64,000 bases of DNA from Ilyobacter polytropus DSM 2926 (GCF_000165505.1 NC_014632.1:1488001-1552000); one strand, 5' to 3'. Counted from the first letter of the stretch, positions 47,474 to 57,074 are shown. Numbers and translations: made by a program. Notes: generated from the letters alone by a model not told the origin.

Positions 47474-48259
47474 ATGGGGAAAAAAGTTTATGCATATCTC
47501 TTGGAGTCTAATAACAAAAAAGGGATTTGTGATACCTGGGACCAGTGTAAAAAAATAGTCTTAGGAAAAAAGGCCTTATATAGATCCTTTGAAGATATAA
47601 ACCAAGCAAAAAAATGGCTGGAAAATCCGCAAAGCAAACCAAAAACAAAAAAAAGCAAGAAATTTTATGCCTATTATATGGTAGATACTCAGGAAAGTGG
47701 AATCACTCACTCCTGGGAGGATTGTAAAAGCTATATACAGGCTGGAAAATCCCGTTACAAATCCTTTAAGACCTTGGAAGAAGCTGAAAAATGGCTGGAA
47801 AAAGGTGGGGTTTACCAATCAAAAGAAGAGATCAGAAGAGCACTTCCTCATGGAATATATTTTGATGCTGGTACAGGAAGAGGTATAGGGGTCGAGGTAA
47901 GGGTTACAGACAAGATGGGTAATAGTATCCTAGACAGATGTATCTCGTCAGACAAGATCAACCCTCACGGAAACTATCTTACAGAAGATGGTATGACAAA
48001 TAACTTCGGAGAACTTCTAGGTCTTTACTGTGCTATGAAAATAGCCCTAAAAGAAAATATAAGAAATATTTACGGAGACAGCAATCTCGTAATTTATTTT
48101 TGGTCAAAGGGAATAATAAAACGTCAAGATCAGAAAGAAGAAACATTAAAACTGGCCGATCTTGTGATAGAACTGAGAAAAAAATATGAATCCTTAGGCG
48201 GTAAAATAGAATATATTTCCGGAGACATCAACCCGGCAGACCTTGGATTCCACAGGTAG
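47474..48259 (+). CDS. RNase H1 with two viroplasmin (Cauli_VI-type) domains
   Basis: The 261-residue product has two N-terminal viroplasmin-like domains, at about 4-50 and 64-110, each with the pattern Y-A-Y ... W-x-x-C-K ... Y-R/K-S-F (for example GKKALYRSFEDINQAKKWLE). They bind RNA-DNA hybrids in other RNases H. A C-terminal RNase H domain from about 125 has catalytic D131 (YFDAG), E180 (NNFGELLG), D202 (YGDSNLV) and D256 (NPADLGFHR). ATG 47474 follows GGGAGG; an earlier in-frame ATG at 47435 lies within the promoter. Two hybrid-binding domains rather than one is less common. Confidence 0.92.
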   Translation: MGKKVYAYLLESNNKKGICDTWDQCKKIVLGKKALYRSFEDINQAKKWLENPQSKPKTKKSKKFYAYYMVDTQESGITHSWEDCKSYIQAGKSRYKSFKTLEEAEKWLEKGGVYQSKEEIRRALPHGIYFDAGTGRGIGVEVRVTDKMGNSILDRCISSDKINPHGNYLTEDGMTNNFGELLGLYCAMKIALKENIRNIYGDSNLVIYFWSKGIIKRQDQKEETLKLADLVIELRKKYESLGGKIEYISGDINPADLGFHR

Positions 48260-48267
48260 GTGGTCTT

Positions 48268-48936
48268 TTGAACAGGTTCGAACTTTTCAGCAAAGAACAT
48301 TTTTTTTACCTGGCAGCCTACTCTCTTATTACTCTTATTTTTATCATCATCTCTTTGAAGGTCAGGGATAAAAAGAGCTTTGCTAGAAATTCTGCCACGA
48401 TTATAGGGATTTTAAAACTCTCAGAGTTGGCTTACAGATTCGTAATTTTAGGGGATCCTATCAGGTTCTTACTTCCACTGCATCTTTGCAATCTGACTCT
48501 TATAATGGCAATAATTGCAATGATTACTAAAAACAAGTTTTTTTTAAACCTTACATATTTCTGGAGTGCCGGAACGATATTTGCCCTCCTTACACCAGAA
48601 GTGAAGATCAACTTTCCCCATCTTCTAAATATTAGTTTTTTTTCCACACATTTTTATCTTATTTTTTCTGCTGTGTACTGTGTGAAAGTTTTTAATTTTA
48701 AGCCAGACTTTAAAAATCTTTTAAAGGCCTTTAAGTATGTAAATTTAGCCTTTATAATAATTTTCTTTATAAATTTAGCCTTAAAAACAAATTATATGTT
48801 TGTAAACTATAAACCGACCTTTAAAAGTCCCCTAGACTATATGGGACCTTGGCCATATTATATTATAGTCCTAGAGATTATAACCTTTGTCTGTTTTCTC
48901 GTAATGTACCTGCCTTTTTATACTAAAAAAAGGTAG
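48268..48936 (+). CDS. TIGR02206/YwaF-family integral membrane protein
   Basis: The 222-residue product has about six transmembrane helices. The segment FLLPLHLCNLTLIMAIIAM near 67-85 with its His-Leu-Cys and the GPWPYYIIVLEIITFVCFLV end near 192 match the TIGR02206 family, whose function is unknown. It begins with TTG (48268) behind GGTAGGTGG and starts 9 nt after the RNase H stop, so the two are cotranscribed. Confidence 0.8.
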   Translation: MNRFELFSKEHFFYLAAYSLITLIFIIISLKVRDKKSFARNSATIIGILKLSELAYRFVILGDPIRFLLPLHLCNLTLIMAIIAMITKNKFFLNLTYFWSAGTIFALLTPEVKINFPHLLNISFFSTHFYLIFSAVYCVKVFNFKPDFKNLLKAFKYVNLAFIIIFFINLALKTNYMFVNYKPTFKSPLDYMGPWPYYIIVLEIITFVCFLVMYLPFYTKKR

Positions 48937-48989
48937 GTTTATTTCCTACATAGTTAGTTATTTTTTTAACATAAAGGAGTGATTTAGTA

Positions 48990-50432
48990 ATGCGTAACTT
49001 TGTATTCAACAAAGCAATGGAACTTCGAAGAGACACTTTAAAAACCATTGTATCTCTCTACGAAAAGGACCAACTTAGAGAAAAGTTTCCTAAAATCGTA
49101 AGAGAGATTCTCCCAGGAGACAACCCTGTTTACAGAAACAACATCTACAGAGAGAGAGAGATTCTTAAACAGAGAATCAAAATTTATCTTGATTTTGATT
49201 ATGAAAAGACTAGAGATCTTGAGCTTTTTGAACTTGTAAACCACTTAGATTCAAAATTTTTCTATAAAAAAGATGAACTAAGGGGAAAACATAAGTATGT
49301 TAGAGTGATTAAAGAAGCCTGTGATGTCTGTCCATCTGGAAAATATTATGCCACAGATCTTTGCAGAAACTGTATTGCCCATAACTGTACCAATGTATGC
49401 CCAAGGGATGCTATAGTCTTTGATGATGGAAGAGCAAAAATAATCCCTGAAAAATGTATTGGTTGTGGTCTTTGTGCAAAATCATGTGACTACTATGCAA
49501 TTGTAAAACTAGAAAGACCTTGTGAAAGAGCCTGTACACTTAACGCCATCACAAAAGATGAAAACGGTGCGGCAGATATCAACAAGGATAAATGTGTGGC
49601 CTGCGGTGCCTGTCATGTGGCCTGTCCATTCGGAGCCATAGAATCACCTACCCAGATTTTAGACGTAGTGCATACCATAAAAAACCAGGATGAGGTTATC
49701 GCAATATACGCCCCGGCAATAGTATCTCAGTTCGGACATACTGTTTCTCCAGGAAAAATAAAGTCCTTATTCAAGAAACTTGGTTTCTCAGATGCAATGG
49801 AAGTAGCTGTCGGAGCAGATATGGTTGCAGAGGAAGAGGTAGAGATTCTAAGAGAGAATCCTGGAAAAATGACAACATCATGCTGCCCTTCTTTTTATAG
49901 CTATATAAAGAAACATCAGCCTGAAATGGAAAAATATATCTCCCATGCACCATCTCCTATGGCAAAACTGGCAGAGCATCTAAAAGAAAAATACCCAAAT
50001 AAAAAAATCGCATTTATCGGACCATGCATTGCAAAAAAAATGGAAGCCGACAAATATAATGTTTTAAAAGAGAAAAAAGTTGTGGATTACGTACTAACTT
50101 TTACCGATGTAGCCGCATGGATAGAGGCTAGAGAACTTGATGTAGCAACACTCCCTGAAGATGATATCCTAGGGACTTCCTTTGGATGGGGATTTGCCCA
50201 TACTGGAGGAGTTGCAAATGCAGTTGCAGAAAAGTTGGATCAAGACGTAAAGGTAATCCATATGAACGGACTAGCAGAAGGAAAAGAAAGCTTCGTAGCC
50301 TTTGAAAAATCTGGAGACTATACTCTTCTTGAGGGAATGGGATGTCGTGGTGGATGTATTGCCGGACCTTCTATTTTACAGAACCCTAAAGTTGCAAGGG
50401 TTATGCTCATGAAGGTTGGATCTAAAAAATAA
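48990..50432 (+). CDS. [FeFe] hydrogenase, group B, monomeric
   Basis: The 480-residue product has an N-terminal helical region (1-100), cysteine-rich ferredoxin-like domains (clusters near C111-C137, C156-C166 and C202-C212), and the H-cluster domain: L1 TTSCCPSF at 295-302, L2 FIGPCIAKKME at 342-352 and L3 LEGMGCRGGCIAGP at 447-460. TSCCPSF and the N-terminal layout fit group B rather than prototypical group A enzymes. It could make or consume hydrogen or sense it; the partner is probably ferredoxin. No hydE, hydF or hydG maturases are in the window. Expression may overlap with the RNase H unit upstream. Confidence 0.9.
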   Translation: MRNFVFNKAMELRRDTLKTIVSLYEKDQLREKFPKIVREILPGDNPVYRNNIYREREILKQRIKIYLDFDYEKTRDLELFELVNHLDSKFFYKKDELRGKHKYVRVIKEACDVCPSGKYYATDLCRNCIAHNCTNVCPRDAIVFDDGRAKIIPEKCIGCGLCAKSCDYYAIVKLERPCERACTLNAITKDENGAADINKDKCVACGACHVACPFGAIESPTQILDVVHTIKNQDEVIAIYAPAIVSQFGHTVSPGKIKSLFKKLGFSDAMEVAVGADMVAEEEVEILRENPGKMTTSCCPSFYSYIKKHQPEMEKYISHAPSPMAKLAEHLKEKYPNKKIAFIGPCIAKKMEADKYNVLKEKKVVDYVLTFTDVAAWIEARELDVATLPEDDILGTSFGWGFAHTGGVANAVAEKLDQDVKVIHMNGLAEGKESFVAFEKSGDYTLLEGMGCRGGCIAGPSILQNPKVARVMLMKVGSKK

Positions 50433-50463
50433 TATTTTTTCTGAAAAATAAGTAATTATTAAA

Positions 50464-50493
50464 GAAAATCCCGCTTTTAAAAGCGGGATTTTC
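50464..50493. terminator. Bidirectional terminator between hydrogenase and yigZ
   Basis: A perfect stem with arms GAAAATCCCGCTTTT and AAAAGCGGGATTTTC (50464-50478 and 50479-50493) gives a T-run on both strands between two converging genes. Confidence 0.9.
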
Positions 50494-51072
50494 TTATATT
50501 TCAAATATCACAAGTCCCCTTACCTCTTTTAAAAGAGACTCTGTTTCATCTTTTATCATAATTCTGAATGTTACCTTGTCCATAAACTCTTTTTCTAGAA
50601 TCTTGCCCCCTGAAGAATTTATGATTCCCTCTACTTCATTTACCTTGTCATAAGAAAAATCAGCTACATATTTTTTTAAATGCACATACTCTATTACCCC
50701 TGATTCCTGGACTGCTAGCTTAGCCGCTTTGGCATAATTTCTCACAAGTCCCCCTGCACCGAGTTTTATCCCTCCGAAATACCTAGTTACAACTACCACC
50801 AGATTATCCACATCCAAAAGATTCATAATCTCCCCTATAGGCTTCCCTGCAGTCCCTCCCGGTTCACCGTCATCATCTACCTTATAGTATTCCTGACCAT
50901 TTTCTGTAACCTTGTAGGCACTACAGTTATGAGTGGCATCAGGATGTTTTCCTTTTATGTTATCTATAAAATTTTCCGCCTCTTCTTTTGAAGAAACAGG
51001 CTTTATATATCCTATAAACTTGGATCTTTTTTCCTCAAACTCTATATAACACTCTTTTTCAACTGTCTGCAT
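50494..51072 (-). CDS. YigZ/IMPACT family protein
   Basis: The 192-residue product matches UPF0029/IMPACT: FEEKRSKFIGYIKPVSSKEE near 12, HPDATHNCSAYKV near 42, DDDGEPGGTAGKPIGEIMNL near 65 and VVVVTRYFGGIKLGAGGLVR near 92. The IMPACT family is linked to translation control in eukaryotes and is of unclear role in bacteria. It overlaps the upstream TRIC-type gene by 14 nt and is the last gene of the comEC run. Confidence 0.9.
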   Translation of the reverse strand: MQTVEKECYIEFEEKRSKFIGYIKPVSSKEEAENFIDNIKGKHPDATHNCSAYKVTENGQEYYKVDDDGEPGGTAGKPIGEIMNLLDVDNLVVVVTRYFGGIKLGAGGLVRNYAKAAKLAVQESGVIEYVHLKKYVADFSYDKVNEVEGIINSSGGKILEKEFMDKVTFRIMIKDETESLLKEVRGLVIFEI

Positions 51073-51682
51073 GTTTCAACCTCCCCTTTGACGGAAGTTG
51101 AAGATTAAACATTATGGCCATAATTCTTATTATAAAAATTGAGATCATCACTGTATTCATCATAAGAGCCTCTGAAAACCCTAGCTTTATTCCGCCCCAG
51201 TAAACTCCCCCTCCTATAAGACATAAAAATGCATATACATCTTCTTTTAGTATAAATGGGATCTCATTTACAAGCATATCCCTTAAAACCCCTCCACCAA
51301 CACCAGTGAGAGTGGCCATTATAGAAACTCCCAAAAGTCCTAGGTCATTCCCTAAGCCCTTTTGGGCTCCTATTACAGTAAAGGCTGCAAGTCCTGCAGC
51401 ATCTGAAACTTTAATTATATTAGAAAGTTTACCCTCTAATTTGTCATGGTAGACTATATAAGAAACTATCGCAATAAAAACTGCCAGATACGCATCTCTT
51501 TCTTGGATTATGGAATCAGGAACCTGATTAAGTACAACATCTCTTATTATCCCGCCACCAACTGCCGTTATCACTCCTAGCACTACTATACCAAATATGT
51601 CCAGTTTATGTTTTTCACCCTTTAAAGCTCCCGAGACAGAAAATGCAACTATCCCTAGGGTGTTCAATACTTCTATAATCAT
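51059..51682 (-). CDS. TRIC/UPF0126-family membrane protein
   Basis: The 207-residue product has about six transmembrane helices arranged as an internal duplication, each half carrying a G-G-G-x-x-R-D motif (GGGIIRDVVLNQVPDSI near 42, GGGVLRDMLVNEIPFIL near 127). This is the trimeric intracellular cation channel-like family; some bacterial members are reported as glycine transporters. It sits between a site-2 protease and yigZ with tight spacing. Confidence 0.88.
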   Translation of the reverse strand: MIIEVLNTLGIVAFSVSGALKGEKHKLDIFGIVVLGVITAVGGGIIRDVVLNQVPDSIIQERDAYLAVFIAIVSYIVYHDKLEGKLSNIIKVSDAAGLAAFTVIGAQKGLGNDLGLLGVSIMATLTGVGGGVLRDMLVNEIPFILKEDVYAFLCLIGGGVYWGGIKLGFSEALMMNTVMISIFIIRIMAIMFNLQLPSKGRLKHADS

Positions 51683-51691
51683 GACCTCTCC

Positions 51692-52429
51692 TTAGTTAAT
51701 ATAAGCATTTAATAATTTTACAGCAAGCTGGTAAAAAGGATTTATTATATCCCACAACAATCCAAACCATGCCAGAGCTATTATTATATAAAATCCATAG
51801 GACTCCATACTGTAAAAAATCTCCTTGACCCTGTAGCTCCCGAGACTAGAAAACACTTTAGATCCGTCTAAAGGCGGTATGGGAATCAGATTAAATATAC
51901 CCAAGACCAAGTTTATTCTTATGAGGTAACTTACAGCAGCTATTAGATTCATCTCATAAAGGAAAGGCCCCATGAATTTGAACATAGTGGCCCCTATAAA
52001 AGCCAGGATAAAATTAGTGAGAACTCCTGCTACAGATACCTGAAACACTCCCCATTTTTTATCTCTGAGGTTTCTGTAATTTACAGGTACAGGTTTTGCC
52101 CATCCGATTACAAAGGTTGCCCCTGTAGCAATTAGAAATATAGGAAGCAAAGTCCCTAGTGGATCTAAATGTTTTATGGGATTTAGAGTAAGCCGACCTG
52201 CATTTTTTGCAGTTGGATCACCATTTTTATATGCTGCCAGTCCATGGGCTATCTCATGAAGCATAACAGAAAAAATAAGTATACCTATCATAACCCCGGT
52301 AAAGGGCTGGACGACTAATTTTTTGACCATGGTTAAAAGCAAAAGACCGGCTATAATACCGTATATCACCTTTGTGGAAGTCGGAGCATTGGAATTTAGA
52401 TATTTAAACTCTTTTATAAAATTCTTCAT
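51692..52429 (-). CDS. Site-2 protease family (M50) membrane metalloprotease
   Basis: The 245-residue product has the zinc-site motif HEIAHGLAAYKNGDPTAK near 58-75 and the third ligand in NLIPIPPLDGSKV near 183, within about five to six membrane segments. It lacks a PDZ domain, so it resembles the small YwhC-like rather than RseP-like proteases. Its substrate is unknown. It lies between comEC and the TRIC-type gene. Confidence 0.9.
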   Translation of the reverse strand: MKNFIKEFKYLNSNAPTSTKVIYGIIAGLLLLTMVKKLVVQPFTGVMIGILIFSVMLHEIAHGLAAYKNGDPTAKNAGRLTLNPIKHLDPLGTLLPIFLIATGATFVIGWAKPVPVNYRNLRDKKWGVFQVSVAGVLTNFILAFIGATMFKFMGPFLYEMNLIAAVSYLIRINLVLGIFNLIPIPPLDGSKVFSSLGSYRVKEIFYSMESYGFYIIIALAWFGLLWDIINPFYQLAVKLLNAYIN

Positions 52430-52456
52430 TGTATCACCTCTATTATGTATAAATTA

Positions 52457-54118
52457 TCATATCTGAATAGTTTTTTCAATTCTTTCTAGTTCAACTATCT
52501 TGCCTTTGATGTTTATGAATGTTCTGGTTTTAAGTTTTACCTCATCCCCTTCAAAGAGTATTAACTCTTCAGATACCTTTAATATTTTTTTCAATTTTTC
52601 ATCTGTCTTTTCTGTTGATATAAGAACCTCTATAGCTTTTACTCCGTTATCCCTTAGAAATATAATATCTCTGTCACTTATCCTTTTCCCAGAAACCAAA
52701 ATTCCCGGTTTTTCCCTGTAATATACTATCCCTTTATAATCCAGAATTTCAGGAGGATCCGGTCCATCAATAAACAGTAGTATAAATAAAGGAATCACAG
52801 ACAATCCCTTCCATCTACCTCTTAAAAAAGCCATTCCAAAAATAACTGAATAAAGTAAAATTATCATTCCACTTTTCTTTATCCCGTAATAATTCACTGA
52901 AAGAGCAGGTATATTTGACGTTATTTCTATGAATTTTAACAAAATATGATAGCTCAGATTGACAGTGGGCATGAGAATCCCGCCTAGTCCTACAACAGAA
53001 AGTACAAGTGCTCCAAAGGCATTCTGGACAAATAAAACGCCTAGGGGAATGGCAACCAAATTCACAAGAAATGACAAAATTGGAATAGTTCTGAAATACA
53101 CCAAAAATATAGGCGTCAGAAAAATCTGTATTGTGAGACTCATGGCGGCAAATAATAAAACTTTTTTTATAAATCCGCCTCTGACAGATGAATTTAATTT
53201 TTTCTCTACCTTGGGATAGATGAAAATAATCGCAACTACAGCCATAAATGACATCTGAAAAGATAATTCCATAACTGATACTGGATTTATCATCAGAGAT
53301 ATTACAAAGGCAGCTGAAAGAGATTTTTTCGGATCTGGTTTTTCATAAAAAAGTTCCCCACCGATATAACACATTCCCATTATATATGCACGAAGGACAG
53401 AAGGAGCCAAACCTACACCTACAGTATAGAGGGTCAGTATCACTGCAGAAATAAAATACCTCAGTTCTCTCTGTAAAGGAAGTTTTCCAGTCAAAAATAA
53501 TATTATTGCTATTATAACCCCTATATGCAGACCAGATATAACTATAAGGTGTGAAGTTCCTGTATAAGAAAACATATTTTTCACCTTATCTGAAAGGTTC
53601 CCTTTTTCTCCCAAAATTACAGCCCTGTAAAATTTTGCCATATCTCCTGAATACTCTCTGGTTAAAGTACTTATTTTTTCATCTAGATATCTGTTAACAA
53701 AACCTTTGGGTATAGGTGTCGTGTAAACTTCTTCGAGTTGATAATACTCTCGGTTGTTTTTTTCAATTTTATTTTGCAGTATCCCTTTTATCTCTGATTT
53801 CCCGTCCTCGAGGTTATTTCCGTAAATATATAAAGCTTTTCTCGGAATCTTCCTGTTTATTCTTTCAATTTTGTTATTTCCGCCGTTAACTTTTAAGACA
53901 ATATTTTCACCTTTATTATAACTCCCAAGATCTACTCCCGTAAAAATTCTTACCACGAATAACAAGGCAATAACCAATAATAATTTTGACCTGTTTTTCA
54001 TAAAAAAAGTTGATACAACCAAAAAAACGGTTACAGCAGTTGCTATCCATAGGGAAAAAAAGCAAAAAGCCAGACTCATTATCAATAATTCTAAAGCTGC
54101 AAGATAGGTCGTCTCCAT
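52457..54118 (-). CDS. comEC: ComEC/Rec2-type DNA uptake channel with degenerate C-terminus
   Basis: The 553-residue product has N-terminal membrane helices, an OB-like segment (70-150) and the competence domain with TSHLIVISGLHIGVIIA near 188 followed by about eight membrane helices to residue 445. Canonical ComEC then has a metallo-beta-lactamase domain. Here only about 100 residues follow, and the expected T-H-x-x-x-D-H zinc motif reads VLISTEKTDEKLKKI, without the histidines. It should transport single-stranded DNA, but nuclease action by the tail seems lost. Confidence 0.85.
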   Translation of the reverse strand: METTYLAALELLIMSLAFCFFSLWIATAVTVFLVVSTFFMKNRSKLLLVIALLFVVRIFTGVDLGSYNKGENIVLKVNGGNNKIERINRKIPRKALYIYGNNLEDGKSEIKGILQNKIEKNNREYYQLEEVYTTPIPKGFVNRYLDEKISTLTREYSGDMAKFYRAVILGEKGNLSDKVKNMFSYTGTSHLIVISGLHIGVIIAIILFLTGKLPLQRELRYFISAVILTLYTVGVGLAPSVLRAYIMGMCYIGGELFYEKPDPKKSLSAAFVISLMINPVSVMELSFQMSFMAVVAIIFIYPKVEKKLNSSVRGGFIKKVLLFAAMSLTIQIFLTPIFLVYFRTIPILSFLVNLVAIPLGVLFVQNAFGALVLSVVGLGGILMPTVNLSYHILLKFIEITSNIPALSVNYYGIKKSGMIILLYSVIFGMAFLRGRWKGLSVIPLFILLFIDGPDPPEILDYKGIVYYREKPGILVSGKRISDRDIIFLRDNGVKAIEVLISTEKTDEKLKKILKVSEELILFEGDEVKLKTRTFINIKGKIVELERIEKTIQI

Positions 54119-54140
54119 AGATCAACTCCAGGTATAAAAT

Positions 54141-54163
54141 CAACAAAAGCCCCTATAGGGGCT
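54141..54163 (-). terminator. Terminator after dgt
   Basis: The palindrome AGCCCC-TATA-GGGGCT (54148-54163) overlaps the dgt stop codon and is followed by TTTTG on the minus strand. It separates dgt from comEC. Confidence 0.7.
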
Positions 54164-55547
54164 AAAATTTTATGGCCATTATGGACTGATAAAGTTCTAA
54201 AGCATAAGAATCTGTCATCCCGCAGATAAAATCTGTAACCAGCTTCAGCTCATTATAAAGTTTATTTTTATAGGGATATCTGTCCTTCAAAAATCTGTAA
54301 TTGCTTGATATAAGCCTGTAGAGCTTCTCTTCCTTACTTCCTATCCGGTCTTTTTTCGGAGACACCACAGCATCTGTAAACTCCCTCAAAAGAACTCTCA
54401 GTATTCTGTCTCCACTTATCTCAAGCTTAATAACATCTTTATCACTTATTATAATAGATAGAATCTCCCTAAAGGCTTTTTTCAGATGAACTGCATCAGA
54501 AGAATCCAAAAGTTCTTCTTCATAAGTTCCTCTCATAATATTTTCATAGTTGTTAAAAAAAGATTTTGCCGTTTCATTTATCATAAACTTTTGTATCTTC
54601 ACACGGAATATCTGCATCTTTATCTCCCTAGGGTCAGGATAAAGACAGTCTACCTCTGCTTCCCCCAGACTTTCCAATATCTCTCTTTCCTTATCGTTTT
54701 CTGAGTCTAAGTATTTTTCAATTACTTCCCTTACCTTTTCTGTAGTTAGTATACCTTTTTTCACTGCATCTTCTATATCTGCCACCAGATAAGCTATATC
54801 GTCAGATGCTTCCAATAAAAATACAAGGGGATGCCTTCTTGCCTTTCCATCAATTTTTATGCCTAGTTCCGATACTATTTTTTCAAAGGGTTCTTTTTCA
54901 CTCTGAAAATATCCAAATTTTTTATAGCTGATTCCCATATTCGGGTTGTTTCCCTCAAAGGAGGACCTAGGATATTTTATTATAGATGCCATAGTTGGGA
55001 ATGTAAGGTTTAAACCGTACTCATCTCTTATATACTGCAGTCGGCTTATAACTCTCAAAGTTTGAGCATTCCCTTCAAATTTCTTAAAGTCATTTAATTC
55101 TGCTTTACTCCATTTTTCTCCGTAAAAATCTATATTCTCGTTAAATTTTTTTTCAAAAAACTCTGTAAAAAAATCCTGTATTATAACTTCACCATAATGC
55201 CCAAAGGGGGGATTTCCCACATCATGAAGCAGTGAGGCCGCCTCTAAAACACTTCCCATGCATTCTTTCATCTCAGATGGAAACTTACCTCTTTTGATAA
55301 GTCCTGATTCCACCAATCCACCGACTTCACTTGCTATTGTTGAAACTTCAAGGGAGTGTATCAGCCTGGTTCTTATGAAATCATTGCTGTCTAAAGGGTG
55401 AATCTGAGTTTTATTTTTGAGTCTTCTAAAAGATGAGCTAAAAATAATCTTCGAATAGTCCTCTTTAAACTCACTGAGAGCAGTTTTTTTCTCACCTTTT
55501 CCAGGTCGGAATTTAGTTGGTTTCATAAGATCTTCCCAGTTCATCAT
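54162..55547 (-). CDS. dgt: dGTP triphosphohydrolase (dGTPase)
   Basis: Dgt splits dGTP to deoxyguanosine and triphosphate. The 461-residue HD-domain protein has FSSSFRRLKNKTQIHPLD near 36, RTRLIHSLEVSTIASEVG near 58, the metal-binding EAASLLHDVGNPPFGHYGE near 105-123 and LEASDDIAYLVADIEDAV near 247. Two adjacent ATG codons lie at the start. The family also includes broader dNTPases, so substrate range is open. Confidence 0.93.
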   Translation of the reverse strand: MMNWEDLMKPTKFRPGKGEKKTALSEFKEDYSKIIFSSSFRRLKNKTQIHPLDSNDFIRTRLIHSLEVSTIASEVGGLVESGLIKRGKFPSEMKECMGSVLEAASLLHDVGNPPFGHYGEVIIQDFFTEFFEKKFNENIDFYGEKWSKAELNDFKKFEGNAQTLRVISRLQYIRDEYGLNLTFPTMASIIKYPRSSFEGNNPNMGISYKKFGYFQSEKEPFEKIVSELGIKIDGKARRHPLVFLLEASDDIAYLVADIEDAVKKGILTTEKVREVIEKYLDSENDKEREILESLGEAEVDCLYPDPREIKMQIFRVKIQKFMINETAKSFFNNYENIMRGTYEEELLDSSDAVHLKKAFREILSIIISDKDVIKLEISGDRILRVLLREFTDAVVSPKKDRIGSKEEKLYRLISSNYRFLKDRYPYKNKLYNELKLVTDFICGMTDSYALELYQSIMAIKF

Positions 55548-55648
55548 AATCTCTTCCTCCCTAAAGTCACTAAATAAAAATTAATTTCCTTATAAATTCT
55601 TCAGTCAAATCATTGATTATCTTCTAAAAAAATCATTTTCTTCCTTTT

Positions 55649-56971
55649 TTACTCTTTATAAAGAAAATAAAATATAAAGGAAATCACAAAGGAACCTGCA
55701 GAAAAAAGTGCGGTAGTGTAGACTCCTGATCTTGAGACGCCCTCAGGACTTGTAACTATAGCCTGTATTATATCTCCCCCTCCTGCTACAAGGATTATAG
55801 GGAGTAAAGCTATAGATATAAGAAAAGCCATCTTCAGAAAAAATCCCTGTATTCCAAAACACATCCCCTCTATTTTATGACCACTCTTTTCACTTATATT
55901 AGTACTTATCTCACTTAGCATAGCCGGCGGGAATATAAAAGCTGCACCTGAAACTGGTATTCCCATAAGTGCAAATATATAAAAACCTGCACTCACCGGT
56001 ATGGCCTTACCTAAATTATAAAGCACAAGAGAGAGTATCGTCAAAGCAGCAAGAGCTAAGAGCATAAGTATTCTGTACCCAACTTTTTTGGCCATTCTGT
56101 TGGTGGGATAAAAGAAAAGTGCAGAAGTACCAAAAAGTATAGCCGCTGCCCCAGTTATGGCTCCCTTCCCCATTCCCATAACGTCTTCCACATAATAATT
56201 CATAGATGCCCTTAGGATATTAAACCCGACAAAAAAGAATAACAAACCTAAAAGATAGTATATAAAGGACTTATCGTGAAAAAGTATCTTAAAGGATTCC
56301 CCTAAAGTTGTTTTGGACACTTTTCCATGAGAATATTTTTTCTCAGGGACCAGGAAAACTGTCACATAGGCACCCAATGCCGAAACTGTACTTAGAAGTA
56401 TAACCATCATTCTTATTCCTGTCTCTGTGTCTCCTTTACCCAAAGTCTTTATAAGTATTCCAGGAAGTATCATGGCAATGGCCGTATAAACCAGTCTAAA
56501 AACTGACTGCCAGGTGGAAAGATTGAGCCTTTCTTCGGGAGTATTACCTATTTCTGGAATAAGGGCGTTATAAGGAGCTCCTACTATTGTATAAAAAATA
56601 AAAAATACAGAACCTACCAGTGATAGATAGAGAAAAGTATCCATTCCCCCTCCCTTTACAGGGTAAAAAAACGCCACTGTGGAGATCCCCAAGGGGATGC
56701 TTCCCACAGCTATAAAAGGAATTCTACGCCCCCACCTGCTGCTAGACTTATCAGACAGATAACCTACCAAAGGGTCAGAAACCATGTCCACAAATCTCGA
56801 CAGGACTAAAGCTAGGGATATTAGTATAGGGGCCATAAGAGGCTTTATTCCCGAATTTTCCGGTGGAAGATAATAGTATAAAACCCACTGAGCAAATATC
56901 TGATCTACTATGGCATAGCTCACCCCTATACCATAAAATAACTGTACACTCCTCGGTAATCTTTTTTCCAT
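55649..56971 (-). CDS. GPH-family sugar:cation symporter (MFS)
   Basis: This 440-residue inner-membrane protein has about twelve transmembrane helices. The signature RFVDMVSDPLVGYLSDKSSS near 60-79 followed by RWGRRIPFIAVGSIPLG marks the glycoside-pentoside-hexuronide:cation symporters (MelB-like). GAPYNALIPEIGNTPEERLN near 135 is also typical. Substrate cannot be told. SD GAGGGGG precedes the ATG. No sugar-cleaving gene is adjacent. Confidence 0.85.
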   Translation of the reverse strand: MEKRLPRSVQLFYGIGVSYAIVDQIFAQWVLYYYLPPENSGIKPLMAPILISLALVLSRFVDMVSDPLVGYLSDKSSSRWGRRIPFIAVGSIPLGISTVAFFYPVKGGGMDTFLYLSLVGSVFFIFYTIVGAPYNALIPEIGNTPEERLNLSTWQSVFRLVYTAIAMILPGILIKTLGKGDTETGIRMMVILLSTVSALGAYVTVFLVPEKKYSHGKVSKTTLGESFKILFHDKSFIYYLLGLLFFFVGFNILRASMNYYVEDVMGMGKGAITGAAAILFGTSALFFYPTNRMAKKVGYRILMLLALAALTILSLVLYNLGKAIPVSAGFYIFALMGIPVSGAAFIFPPAMLSEISTNISEKSGHKIEGMCFGIQGFFLKMAFLISIALLPIILVAGGGDIIQAIVTSPEGVSRSGVYTTALFSAGSFVISFIFYFLYKE

Positions 56972-57074
56972 TGTTCCCCCTCGATGCGAAAATCTTAAAA
57001 AAATACTTCTTTACCCACACCTGTTTAAATATTAATTAAAGGTAAAATTCACCTTAGTTTTCTTTAATATAAGA

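Noticed and set aside
56775..57020. Possible frameshifted start of the GPH symporter
   Set aside because: The 55649-56971 frame already begins with a good SD and normal N-terminus; the other frame is a shadow.
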